A stretch of DNA of 64,000 bases from Orychophragmus violaceus. Its lineage: Eukaryota; Streptophyta; Magnoliopsida; Brassicales; Brassicaceae. This document shows positions 36,211 through 46,091 of this stretch, piece by piece. The position numbers and the translations under genes are program-made. The DNA lies in the NCBI GenBank assembly GCA_030180135.1, contig CM058229.1, forward strand, positions 45,721,522-45,785,521, read 5' to 3'. Under the pieces are notes generated by a model. It searched no databases. It was not told the DNA's origin and was given only the letters and a program-made list of their open reading frames with translations. How positions within the stretch are numbered: the stretch's first letter is position 1; each line of letters starts with the position of its first letter.

Positions 36211-36359
36211 AAGATGTTCCCAACTCTGAAAGAGAAACGAAAGCTTTCTAAGGATCGCTTGAAGATGACAGTCTTGTACTTCTTATCCAGTGTGACCATT
36301 GGGAAGAAAAAGACAGGAAAATGAGCATCTCATGTAGAGAGTTTGTTCCTCAGAGCCAT
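36211..36359 (+). pseudogene. DUF1985-like domain fragment
   Basis: The plus frame reads KMFPTLKEKRKLSKDRLKMT, then VLYFLSSVTIGKKKTGK, stop, ASHVESLFLRAI. This resembles the helical part of DUF1985/DUF287-type domains that accompany Ulp1-like proteases in plant transposons. It has an internal TGA and is cut at 36359 by the LTR of element B (flank gccat, 36355-36359). Confidence 0.5.
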
Positions 36360-37315
36360 TGATATATCATGGTTTTTACCTGTTTTAAGTCATGATATAA
36401 GTATATATTAGAGTCTTTTGTAGTGTCTTTTGAGTCTTTCAGGTGTTTATTAGGTATATGCAAGTTAGGAGGATTTTGAAAGATATTGGAGCATTTTGGG
36501 CAAGATTTGGGGCTAAAAGCCGTCAGTAGCAGAAATCACCATCGAGCTTTGGGGCTGATCAGAACCTTGTACTGCTTTTGGAGAAGATTTCGAACCCCTT
36601 TTTATTCTCTACTCTTTTATTAATGCAATTTATTCATTGATCATGTCTGAGTAGATTCATTGTTAGATTTAGAGATTCTCATTAGGGATTTCATGACTTG
36701 CTAGATTAAATCAATCAGTTAAAGAATCATAACCTGATTAGTTTTTCAACTTGAATTGTGCTTAATACTAGTTTATAACCTGATCAATTGGAATCCAGAC
36801 TTAGGGTTTATAAATTGGCACGAAAGTGCGATTTAGAATCTGGTCTATTTAGGTTGAGCAATTAAATTATCTGCACAGAAATTTGGTTTAATTGAATTGT
36901 GAACAAATCAATCCTACACTTAAAGCTAATTTAATTTGTTAGGAATTGCAAAGAAAATTGGATTTCTAGGGTTTAGACTTAGTGAATTCTCGCAACAGAA
37001 GTTGGCCAGTTCTACATCTGTGTTTGAGTTCTAGAACGGTACTTAATTTGATCATGACTGATATTTGATCTACTTGGCATGATTTCCTGAGAATTTTCTG
37101 GACCTAGCGCTTTTAGTATTTGATAATAAACCAAATTTTATACTGATTTACTTGCTGCAATTAGTTTACTTTTTCTTGATTCATATCACCTAGCTTAACT
37201 CGACATTTTATAGTCTATCGTAAGATTTCTTGAGTCTCTGTGGTGCGACCCCGACATACTACATTTGCCTGTGCACTTGCAGTGTAACTTATGGAATTAA
37301 ACTCTGAGCATATCA
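36360..37315 (+). repeat. 5' LTR of element B
   Basis: 956 bp, TGATATATCATGG to GAGCATATCA. It is related to the 1.19-kb LTRs at 3570 onward but shorter. The segment that carries the paired CGATCG motif and TATA in the others appears deleted near 36535 (only accatcgagc remains). Confidence 0.8.
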
Positions 37316-37321
37316 AGTTTT

Positions 37322-37338
37322 TGGTGATGTTGCCAGGG
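37322..37338 (+). promoter_or_regulatory. Decayed primer binding site
   Basis: TGGTGATGTTGCCAGGG differs from the tRNA-Asp complement mainly by C-to-T and G-to-A changes, as expected from methylated cytosine decay. Confidence 0.7.
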
Positions 37339-37548
37339 ACTCTTTTGACTCTTCGATAGATTTGAGTTTAGAGTTTAGACTAAGTTTTTCGTTTTTGTTT
37401 TTAGTTATTAGTTTTATATTTTTCTTTCTGCTTTGTGTGTTCTAGGTTTGCGATTAGACACGTGCATCGACCGACGCTTCCTTGAATCGATCGACACACT
37501 CTCGAACTGAATCGATCGACGTGGACATGTGCATCGATCGACGCTTGA
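37339..37548 (+). other. Leader of element B with CGATCGAC motifs
   Basis: Four TCGATCGA(C)-type motifs lie between 37463 and 37543, alternating with unrelated spacers. The gag frame begins in the last one. Confidence 0.65.
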
Positions 37549-38410
37549 CGATTACCGACAGTGTATGCATAACCGTTCGACCAGAAGTAATCCGGAAAAG
37601 AAACTCGTGAATCTCATAGTTGAAGAACTTGTAAGGTTAGAAAGGACGAACAGAAAAGCTCAGAAACCAGTTAAGATGGCAAACGTAAATGTTGTGATCC
37701 TAATTAGAGATGAACATGGAGTTCTGAGAGATGGAGAGAACCATGTCTGCAATGAGCGTGGTCATAGACTTGATGACGAAGGTAATGTCATTCCTGAAGC
37801 TGAGAGGCAGATTGTTCAGCCTGATGGAGAAGCTCAAGGTGGAAGAGCAGGTGGACAAGGAAATCAACAAGTTGAAGTGCCACCTAGAGCACCAGAGCCT
37901 CCTGCTATGAGGACACTAGCTGATTACAACATGCCTGATGAGTTCTATGCTAATAGGTTTGCGATTGTACCTCCTGCTTTTGCGAAGAACGACTTTGAGC
38001 TGAAGACTTCTTACTACACGCTTGTGGGACAACACCTCTTCCATGGACTCCCACATGAGCAACCTATGGATCACATAGAGAACTTTGAGTCTTTAGTCAC
38101 TGGGATGAAGCTTAATAGAGTGAGCTATGACTTCCTGAATTGAAATATTTTTCCTCACTCTCTTGGAGGAGAAGCTGCAAATTGGCTGAAGCAGATTCCA
38201 CCTGGGACTCTGACTACTTGGGATTCAGTTAAGAGGAAGTTTCTAAGGAACTTCTATGATGATGCTAGATCTGATCAGCTTAGACAGGAGCTCCTGACAT
38301 TTAGGATATACCAGAGAGAATGCCCTCATCATGGTTTCTCTGAAGTTCAGCTGCTGGGCATTTTCTTCAAAGGAGTTGATATGTGGTATCAGATGGCTTT
38401 AGATGCGATC
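37549..38410 (+). pseudogene. Gag of element B
   Basis: The frame reads DDYRQCMHNRSTRSNPEKKL, then VVILIRDEHGVLRDGENH and the core gag (TLADYNMPDEFYANRFAIV, QPMDHIENFESLVTGMK), with TGA at 38141-38143. After the stop the same frame continues NIFPHSLGGEAANWLKQIPP. About 15 codons between LLTF and YQRECPHHGF present in sister gags are missing in frame. It ends near the inverted junction. It is clearly a sister subfamily of the 3570-31026 element. Confidence 0.8.
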
Positions 38411-38679
38411 AGGCATAAAATGTATCGTTCACGCAAGTGTGTCGATTGATGCAAGGAGAGCGTCGATCGATGCTAATCGCGGACTATGTCGATCGATGCC
38501 GAGTTGGTGTCGATCGATGCCGAGTTGGTGTCGATCGATGCAGGGCGATTCTGTCAAACCTGAGACGCAAGAAAAACAGAAAATATAATTAGTAAAACAA
38601 AAACGAAAAGCATAGTCTAAATTCTAAACTCAAATCTATCGAAGACTCAAAAGAGTCCCCGACAACGGCGCCAAAAACT
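38411..38679 (-). other. Leader and PBS of inverted element B2
   Basis: Read on the minus strand, this follows the LTR at 38680 with PBS TGGCGCCGTTGTCGGGG (38657-38673, one mismatch) and a leader rich in GCATCGATCGACACC. It runs head-on into element B gag near 38410. No gag of B2 remains. Confidence 0.7.
38489..38541. repeat. 21-bp tandem repeat built on TCGATCGATGC
   Basis: Two perfect 21-bp units (tcgatcgatgccgagttggtg) plus a partial third. This shows that the motif plus its spacer can expand as a unit. Confidence 0.85.
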
Positions 38680-39182
38680 TGATATACTCAGAGTTTAATC
38701 CCTAGAGTTACACTGAAAGTGCATAGACGTGACTAGTAGTAGATAGGAGTCGAATCCACAGAGACTCAAGAATCTAACAAGAGATTATAGAATGTCGAAT
38801 TAAGCTATGCAGAGCAGAAAGTAAGCAGCAAATAATGCAAGAAAATAATCAAACAGTTTTGTAATCAATCAGGCGAAGCATCAGGTCAAGGGAGTTTTCA
38901 GGAAATTAGGAATACATGCAATCAATTAATCGGGATCAAATTAAGAACGCTTTTAGAACTAGAATCACAGAAATATAACGGACCAACTTTCGTTGCGAAT
39001 ATTAACTATGTCTAATAACCTAGCAAGCCAACTTTCGTTGCGAATCCTAGATTTCTAAACATGCATTAATCTTAAGTTCTTTCGTTCACAATTCTCCTAA
39101 GCCAAATTTCTTTGCGAATAGTCAAATTGCTCATCTAGGTTCTTTCTAGTTAATTAATTAACTTTCGTTGCACCAATAAACC
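38680..39182 (-). repeat. LTR of element B2, left part
   Basis: Minus-strand LTR end (tgatatactcagag on the plus strand). The LTR is interrupted at 39182 by element C and resumes at 44855/44860. Confidence 0.8.
39178..39182. other. Target-site duplication aaacc, left copy
   Basis: aaacc precedes element C and is repeated at 44855-44859. Confidence 0.9.
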
Positions 39183-40434
39183 TGATGCGGTCATCAGAAC
39201 CAGACTAGACCAGGCGCTCGCTGACTCAATCGCTAGCTCAACCACTACGTCAGTCACTACGTCAGTCAGCACGCTGACTAACTCAACCTCTACGTCAGTC
39301 AGCGCAACCAGACCCGATGGAGACCAACAGTCAGAAAATGAAGCACTCCAACCAATCCAGGAGGAACCAATCAATAAATCCAATTGTTCTGGATTCCCAA
39401 CTCATCAGAGGACCAAGGAGAATTGGATTCGAACCAAAAGGAGTAATGGTTTGAAAGATATTCAACTTCCAAATCAGGAGATGCTACACTTGCCTTATTT
39501 GGAAGAGTATGAGTTTATATGTTGCCAAACTCGAACTTGGCGACCAGGAGACTTATTAATACTCCTAGAAGCACTCTACAACACACTCAGAAGCACCAGC
39601 CCACACTGGATCAGGCGGATCCTATTGGAACTTAAGCCAACTCAACCGGAGCTATTTATGGAAGCTATGAAGACCAATTGGTTTACCACCTCTCAAACCA
39701 AGATTTGGCGACCAGGAGACATTTACCACAAGCCAAATAAGATAGAAGACGTCCCTAACTCAGCCAGAAGGCACATAATCAATTGGAGGTTCAGCTTGTT
39801 CAACTTTCCTTATTCAGACACAAGCACATTCAAGGAGAAGATCATCCAACGGCTCCTTTCCAAGAATGAGAGCTGCGAATTCTATGCCATTAAAGATGTT
39901 CCAGAGATCCTCACTTATCCCCTAAAGCCATCCAGATACAAAGAAGAGCATCCAATATTGAAGCCTTACCATATTCAGCCTAACGGCTAGTTTTTCATTA
40001 AGTTTCGATTTCCTTCTTGTTCAAGGTCAATAGGACCGTTGTAAAAAGCTTATATAAGCTCAGTATCATCTATTGTATTACCGACCCTTTTCAATCTCAA
40101 AATTAATAGAACATTTCGTTTCTCTTTCAAAGTTATCTTTGATTCATTTTGTCTTTAGAACTCTTGAGTGATTCAACCGGTTCTACAGATTCTGTCTTTA
40201 GGTTCCTAAGTGTGCGAAGCCTTAGTAATCTTTTGACAAAGGATTGAGTCCTGCTTTGAGTGATTCAAGCAGCCTTTATTCTCCACGGATTGAGAGAGTC
40301 AATCACACCCAACGATTGAGAGAGTCAATCTTCTTCCATCCATTCCACCCATCTCGGTCAAGTAAGAGAGCTTTTAAGCCAGTGCTTGCCCTCCGTCAAT
40401 CCATCGCTCAAGCTTCCGCCTTGGGGTTGCATCA
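39183..40434 (+). repeat. 5' LTR of element C
   Basis: TATATAAG at 40051-40058 is the likely TATA box. The upstream U3 (39183 to about 40020) is filled by an open reading frame that ends 61 bp before the TATA box. The R-U5 part is about 380 bp. Confidence 0.85.
39184..39990 (+). CDS. U3-encoded ORF in the 5' LTR of element C
   Basis: The frame is open from the second base of the LTR (GAT GCG GTC) to TAG at 39988-39990, 268 codons without an in-frame ATG near its start. It has a Ser/Thr-rich N-terminus (TTSVTTSVSTLTNS), then two related motifs (CQTRTWRPGDLL and SQTKIWRPGDIY) and a basic-acidic C-terminus ending QPNG. In this LTR it has no coding sequence upstream. In the 3' LTR the same frame continues from internal sequence. 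I do not recognise a family. Confidence 0.5.
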   Translation, partial: DAVIRTRLDQALADSIASSTTTSVTTSVSTLTNSTSTSVSATRPDGDQQSENEALQPIQEEPINKSNCSGFPTHQRTKENWIRTKRSNGLKDIQLPNQEMLHLPYLEEYEFICCQTRTWRPGDLLILLEALYNTLRSTSPHWIRRILLELKPTQPELFMEAMKTNWFTTSQTKIWRPGDIYHKPNKIEDVPNSARRHIINWRFSLFNFPYSDTSTFKEKIIQRLLSKNESCEFYAIKDVPEILTYPLKPSRYKEEHPILKPYHIQPNG

Positions 40435-40436
40435 TC

Positions 40437-40449
40437 TGATATCAGAGCC
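40437..40449 (+). promoter_or_regulatory. Primer binding site-like sequence, initiator tRNA-Met type
   Basis: TGATATCAGAGCC, two bases after the LTR, resembles the TGGTATCAGAGC complement of initiator tRNA-Met with one change. Confidence 0.65.
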
Positions 40450-41024
40450 GAAAGGTTCCTACATCAGGTGTATCTATCCTTTATCCTTTCGGTTTTCATT
40501 TCATTTAGTTTCTTAATTTTCTGCTTCATTACATCATTAAAGAAAAAAAAACCATAAAAATTGTTCTGTCTTGTATTTGATTCATCTTGTTCAATTCTGT
40601 TTTGTTTTTGTTGCATCCTTAATCAAAAAAAGCCATAAAAATCGTTTTCATTTTGCATCTTCAAATCAAAAACCAAAAGAAAAAGAGTCCCGGTTTGTTC
40701 TTGTCGATTTTTGTTTCATATTGTTCTTGTTTTGTTTTCATAAACCTAAAAAGAAAAAGAAGTTTTACATTAAGTTTTTGATTTGATTCGATTTCTTAAA
40801 CCAAAAGCCAAAAAAAAGTGTTATTTCCATATTAGTTTTTGTGTCATTTCAAAATTCAAAAAAAAAAAAAGTTTACATTTAAGTTTTGTGTCACCAAAAT
40901 CTTGTTTCTATTTCTTGTTTATTGAATCTATAAAAAAAAAAGGAAGGTTTTCAATTTTCATTTAAATCACTTCGAACCCATTGATACTCTTTTAATTTGA
41001 ATTGTTTCAGGAACTAGATCAGAC
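40450..41024 (+). other. Leader of element C
   Basis: T-rich, with repeated aaccaaaaaaag/aaaagcc words. No gene. It ends at ATG 41025. Confidence 0.55.
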
Positions 41025-42698
41025 ATGGGAGAAGGAGCAGCTGCTGATCAGATCACCATGAATCAGCTTCATGAAGTCTTGAGAGGCATGAGTGAGCATC
41101 TGACCCAGCTAGAGAAGTCCCATCCTACACAACAACAAGAAGAGAATGGACTTGGGAATGCACCAGGAACTACTTACGTGGAGCCTAAACCACCAGACCA
41201 ACCTTGGAGAACAAGAACGACAAAGTCACATCCACCAAGGGCTTCCCAACGAAAATCAGGGAGTGACTCAAGCCGTGCAACATTCAAAGCCACCTACAAG
41301 TCAAAAGTCAGGTTAATTTGGGATGATGGATATTATTATTATGGACCTGAATTCTTTGTATATCCAGGAGGTAAAGCAAGCTATATAGATTGGGAAAGCA
41401 ACATGGAAGAGTACTTTAGCTACTATTGTGTTCCTGATGAAGAGCGACTCCATATAGCAGTTGGACAACTCACCAAAGAGGCTCTAAGATGGTGGAACAA
41501 GGAAGAGTATGAGAGATGGTACTACAAGGAGCCAAGGATCTGAACATGGGATGACTTAAAGTTGAGCATGTGGGAGAAGTATTGTTCACAGAACAAAACT
41601 ACTTATCCACCGAATAGATCATCAACTCCTAAACTTGTGCGAGATACCAATAGCTCTCAAACAAAGTATCAAGGTAAGTTCTCTGTCTCTAAGAATACAT
41701 TAGAACTAATGTGTTGTAAGTGTAAGAGCAGGGATCATGTTGCTAAGGACTGTCCAAGAAAGAGGACCACAACATCAAATGGTGAAAAGCTAGTACCACA
41801 AGAGGCCAAAGGAGGAGAAAGGCAACCAGCAGTCTCTAAACTATTTAATGAGTTTCCCACCTTCAGATTTGCACCAGTAGAACACACTCACGAAATCCTG
41901 AAGGAGAAGCAAGAGCAGAAGCAGAGCCACAAAGCTTCACCCAATGCAACTGGATCCAGCTTTGATGCCTCACTCAAGCTCCTAGACATGCCAACACAAG
42001 GTAAGTGTTCTAACCTTGTAAATTCCAAAGAGTCAACCTGTTATAGGTGCCTTAAAAGAGGGCATTTTGCTGCAAATTGTCCATCTAAGAAGTTGTTCAA
42101 AGATATAACATCCGAGTTGAAATTGGAAGTAACTAACACAAATGATATTTTTGTGCAATCTGATATTTTAATTTCCAATTCAAGACTCATGCACTTGTCT
42201 TTGCCAAAGAGTTTTGATGCAGGAATAAGACAAGGAGAATGGAATATAAGTAAAGGTAAAGAAAATCAATTCTTACACCTTACTTGTTCAAAGGAGGCCG
42301 AGAAAGAGGAAACCAAGCAAGACAACAACAGAAGAGTGCAAGCAAACAAGGTGAATTCTGAACTTAAATTGAATAAACTTGTTTGGCAAACCACTGTTAT
42401 GATGCACTTGTCTCTGGACCAAAAGGTTCATGAAAGTTTAGATGCCAAAGAAGACGTGGAGCAACATCAATGTCATGATACACAAGCAAGTAAAGGACAA
42501 GAGTACATTCAAGGTACCATCATGACTGTTGTACCAAGACATGAGCGAGACAAGGTAAGCCAATATCTTACTCAAAATGTTCATACTGATTCCAAGGATA
42601 TGATAATGCATTTGTCTTGTCCAAAAGAACTTGAGAAAGATATAGGTCTTGAAAATCAAGTTTCGGGCAGAACCATCAATACAAAGGAATCAAGATGA
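41025..42698 (+). pseudogene. Gag-like protein of element C with two CCHC zinc knuckles
   Basis: The frame starts MGEGAAADQITMNQLHEVLR and passes a gag-type segment (DWESNMEEYFSYYCVPDEER, ALRWWNKEEYE). It meets TGA at 41541-41543 and continues in frame as TWDDLKLSMWEKY. Two perfect CX2CX4HX4C knuckles follow (CKCKSRDHVAKDC-type at about 41713, CYRCLKRGHFAANC at about 42040). A series of MHLSL motifs then begins. TGA at 42696-42698 and a plus-1 frame follow. The likely role is RNA packaging. Confidence 0.7.
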
Positions 42699-43602
42699 GA
42701 AAGATCAGGGAGCTTCAAACAATGATGGACTAGAGCATGAAACCTCTAGTAGTACACGCACCAGGAGAGAGGAGACTCTGAACCAGCTTGTCAAAGCCAT
42801 AATGGTAAGCTCCAACCTTGTGCAACATGTTTTTAAAGTTTCAAACTCAGATATAATCCACTTGCTCTTTTCCTTAAGAGTTGACTTAGGTACAGGTCTG
42901 ATAAAGATCAAGAAGCCAAAGGCAGAAGGAGCCTTGAAAGAGAGACCAAAACCGAGTCATGTTTCCACACATGAGCCACAAGAAAATCAAAGGCTTGACG
43001 TATATCATGCTTCAACCAAACATGAGGTTATTTCTGAACTTGGAATTAGTATTCTTGATTATCAATCCACTGGTATAATGCACTTGTTTCTTGAGTCAAA
43101 TGTTGAGACAGGGATTAGATCTAAAGATAAGGCCAAATGGTAGATCAAGGAAGAGCCACCAGACCAAAGCAAGGACACTACATCAAATAACATTGTGAGT
43201 CTTTCCTTAATCCACTTCATTTCCCATGACTCAACAACTGTGTTAAAGGATTTGTTAAGCTTGCAAGAAGATGAGATATCACTAGTACATGAAGATGAAT
43301 CTAAGGAAAATGATTCAAACTGTTATTTATGTGATAAGAAGCCCATAATGCACTTGTTTCTTTGTCAAAGGGTTGAGAATATTTCAGGTCTTAAAGAGAC
43401 CAGAAGCAAGATAAGCAAAGGAGGCGTCACACCAGCTCTAAGAAGAGGAGTATCGCTATCCGGATACTCAACCACTACATCAGAATCAAAATGATTCCCA
43501 AGGTAATCTTCTAAACCCTCATTCACTTCACTGGACTAACTTGACTTATCTATGTGCAGGTTATCAAGTTTTGAGGTCAAAACTTCTTGAAGAGGGAGGG
43601 TA
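42649..43602 (+). pseudogene. C-terminal coding region of element C with repeated MHL motifs
   Basis: Frames 42649-43143 and 43195-43494 carry further motifs: IIHLLFSLRVDLGT, IMHLFLESNVETGI and IMHLFLCQRVENIS. The earlier frame has MHLSLPKSFDAGI, MMHLSLDQKVHESL and IMHLSCPKELEKDI. Spacing is roughly 45-75 residues. Breaks are a frameshift near 42680, TAG at 43141-43143 and TGA at 43492-43494. The last segment, LTYLCAGYQVLRSKLLEEGG, runs through the PPT into the LTR. Confidence 0.6.
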
Positions 43603-44410
43603 TGATGCGGTCATCAGAACCAGACTAGACCAGGCGCTCGCTGACTCAATCGCTAGCTCAACCACTACGTCAGTCACTACGTCAGTCAGCACGCTGACTA
43701 ACTCAACCACTACGTCAGTCAGCGCAACCAGACCCGATGGAGACCAACAGTCAGAAAATGAAGCACTCCGACCAATCCAGGAGGAACCAATCAATAAATC
43801 CAATTGTTCTGGATTCCCAACTCATCAGAGGACCAAGGAGAATTGGATTCGAACCAAAAGGAGTAATGGTTTGAAAGATATTCAACTTCCAAATCAGGAG
43901 ATGCTACACTTGCCTTATTTGGAAGAGTATGAGTTTATATGTTGCCAAACTCGAACTTGGCGACCAGGAGACTTATTAATACTCCTAGAAGCACTCTACA
44001 ACACCCTCAGAAGCACCAGCCCACACTGGATCAGGCGGATCCTATTGGAACTTAAGCCAACTCAATCGGAGCTATTTATGGAAGCTATGAAGACCAATTG
44101 GTTTACCACCTCTCAAACCAAGATTTGGCGACCAGGAGACATTTACCACAAGCCAAATAAGATAGAAGACGTCCCTAACTCAGCCAGAAGGCACATAATC
44201 AATTGGAGGTTCAGCTTGTTCAACTTTCCTTATTCAGACACAAGCACATTCAAGGAGAAGATCATCCAACGGCTCCTTTCCAAGAATGAGAGCTGCGAAT
44301 TCTATACCATTAAAGATGTTCCAGAGATCCTCACTTATCCCCTAAAGCCATCCAGATACAAAGAAGAGCATCCAATATTGAAGCCTTGCTATATTCAGCC
44401 TAACGGCTAG
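43541..44410 (+). CDS. ORF crossing the PPT into the U3 of the 3' LTR of element C
   Basis: 289 codons from about 43541 to TAG 44408-44410. The first 21 residues are internal, then the frame passes the PPT (43589-43600) and the LTR start (43603) and continues for 269 codons inside U3. The LTR part equals the ORF at 39184-39990 with a few replacements (for example Tyr-His to Cys-Tyr near the end). The two LTR copies differ mostly at replacement sites, so there is no sign of selection since insertion. The arrangement recalls accessory genes that overlap U3 in some retroviruses, but no homology is claimed. Confidence 0.5.
   Translation: MTYLCAGYQVLRSKLLEEGGYDAVIRTRLDQALADSIASSTTTSVTTSVSTLTNSTTTSVSATRPDGDQQSENEALRPIQEEPINKSNCSGFPTHQRTKENWIRTKRSNGLKDIQLPNQEMLHLPYLEEYEFICCQTRTWRPGDLLILLEALYNTLRSTSPHWIRRILLELKPTQSELFMEAMKTNWFTTSQTKIWRPGDIYHKPNKIEDVPNSARRHIINWRFSLFNFPYSDTSTFKEKIIQRLLSKNESCEFYTIKDVPEILTYPLKPSRYKEEHPILKPCYIQPNG
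43589..43600 (+). promoter_or_regulatory. Polypurine tract of element C
   Basis: gaagagggaggg ends two bases before the 3' LTR. Confidence 0.8.
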
Positions 44411-44854
44411 TTTTTCATTAAGTTTCGATTTCCTTCTTGTTCAAGGTCAATAGGACCGTTGTAAAAAGCTTATATAAGCTCAGTATCATCTATTGTATTA
44501 TTGACCCTTTTCAATCTCAAAATTAATAGAACATTTCGTTTCTCTTTCAAAGTTATCTTTGATTCATTTTGTCTTTAGAACTCTTGAGTGATTCAACCGG
44601 TTCTACAGATTCTGTCTTTAGGTTCCTAAGTGTGCGAAGCCTTAGTAATCTTTTGACAAAGGATTGAGTCCTGCTTTGAGTGATTCAAGCAGCCTTGATT
44701 CTCCACGGATTTAGAGAGTCAATCACACCCAACGATTGAGAGAGTCAATCTTCTTCCATCCATTCCACCCATCTCGGTCAAGTAAGAGAGCTTTTAAGCC
44801 AGTGCTTGCCCTCCGTCAATCCATCGCTCAAGATTCAGCCTTGGGGTTGCATCA
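43603..44854 (+). repeat. 3' LTR of element C
   Basis: 1,252 bp, the same length as the 5' LTR, with TATATAAG at 44471-44478. It is followed by aaacc (44855-44859). Confidence 0.85.
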
Positions 44855-44859
44855 AAACC

Positions 44860-45550
44860 TAACATCAATAATCTAAGTGGCCAATTCAGATTAAGCAATA
44901 AGAATAACCCTAGATAAAGAACTAGAAGTTATGAATCCCTACTGATTGATCAACCTATAATTCCATGAAATCCCTAATTAGAATCCCTAAACCTAACAGG
45001 TAAACTACTCAGACATGGCAATCATAACAATAGACATGATGAATATAAAACCAAATATCATAAAAGAAGTAAAGAAACAGTGGTTCGAAATCTTTTCTCT
45101 CTCGAGTATAAAACCAGCCCCTCAAAGCTCTCTAAATCTCTCTGAATGTAAAGTAACGCTTAATTAAAACTTAGCCTTAATAAGTGGCTTAAAACCCCTA
45201 ACATAAAGTCTAAAACATGTTTTAGGCCTTTTTGTAAGTCTAGGAAATTTCTGGGCAAAAACTTTAATTTTTCAAGAATTCAGATTTTTTTGCGCAGAAT
45301 TCTGGAACAGGGGTGGTTGTGTCGATCGACGCACATACTACGTCGATCGATGCAATGCGAAAACACAGCCAGTAAACTCTGTGAAATCTCTAAATAGTGC
45401 AGAATTGCTCCAAATGCTTCCATAACGTCCAATTAAGCTCCAAATGTCCTTAAACTTGTAAAACACCTGAAAAGACTCCAAAACACATAGAAAGACTCGA
45501 TAACAAAGACATATACCATGGACAAAAGCCTTAAAAACTATTATATATCA
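44860..45550 (-). repeat. LTR of element B2, right part
   Basis: It continues the LTR interrupted at 39182 and ends, in plus orientation, with tatatatca at 45550 (TGATATATAA start on the minus strand). A perfect 9-bp stem of the CGATCGACG motif lies at 45323-45349. The flank to the right is gtggt, which does not match the gccat flank of element B. Confidence 0.8.
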
Positions 45551-45557
45551 GTGGTAT

Positions 45558-45811
45558 GCTCGGCTTATCTAGTAAGGACGATTAGGACAATTATGCCAAA
45601 CTGGGTTCGGCTTATTTTTCTGTCAATCGTTCTTGTGCGAGGACTGGCCTGACTTGTTTTAATGGGAACAAGGCTATGCTCGTTGTCCCAAGGATCAGGT
45701 GCGAGTAAGTGCTCGGCTTATCCTTAAGGTCTGATGGGGATAGTTGTGCAAAAACTAGGTTCGGCTTATTTCCATGCTGATTAGCCTTGTGCGGGGACTG
45801 GGCCCGACTTA
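45558..45811. repeat. Two imperfect direct repeats, period about 153 bp, in the 3' UTR of element D
   Basis: gctcggcttatc at 45558 and 45711, followed in both by gttcggctta and cttgtgcg(a/g)ggactgg(c/g)c. About 100 bp of each period align. Tandem repeats in the 3' UTR are known from Tat and Ogre elements. Confidence 0.6.
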
Positions 45812-46091
45812 CGTGTTTGTAGGAACGTTGTATCGAGCATTTGGCCACAATGTCGATTTGTTCGGGTAAATGGTACGACAGTAAGCAGACAATAAGGTAC
45901 ATAACAAATTTTATTTATTGATATAGCTGAGCCTCGTGAGAGGTTGCCTATATACCCCGAAAAGGGGAACAAGCCGATCTTACTTCACATTTCATATTGA
46001 AGTGACTTGAGCTCTTGTGTAGGGAGCTGGTTTTTTTTTAGCGCTTGTTCGGGGTCTACAGTCTTCAGTTCCTTTGTGTTGTCTGTTCGGC

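Larger units (their letters stand above)
36360..38410 (+). mobile_element. Athila-like element B, 5' part only
   Basis: It comprises LTR (36360-37315), decayed PBS, leader and a partial gag. At about 38410 the sequence switches to the leader of a related element in the opposite orientation. Protease, 3' region and 3' LTR are all missing. Confidence 0.75.
39183..44854 (+). mobile_element. Element C: non-autonomous LTR element with gag-like ORF and LTR-encoded ORF
   Basis: Two 1,252-bp LTRs (39183-40434 and 43603-44854) start TGATGCGG and end TTGCATCA. They flank a PBS-like site, a gag-like coding region with two zinc knuckles and a PPT, with a perfect 5-bp duplication aaacc. There is no protease, RT, RNase H or integrase. 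I count about 13 differences between the LTRs (near 1%), so insertion was fairly recent. Its host is the LTR of element B2. Confidence 0.85.

Noticed and set aside
36355..45555. Elements B and B2 as one transposon with inverted LTRs
   Set aside because: The flanking five bases differ (gccat and gtggt), LTR lengths and variants differ, and neither has a 3' end.
45551..46090. 3' LTR of element D
   Set aside because: It shows no alignment with the right LTR at 51861-52488. It fits a 3' UTR with tandem repeats better.
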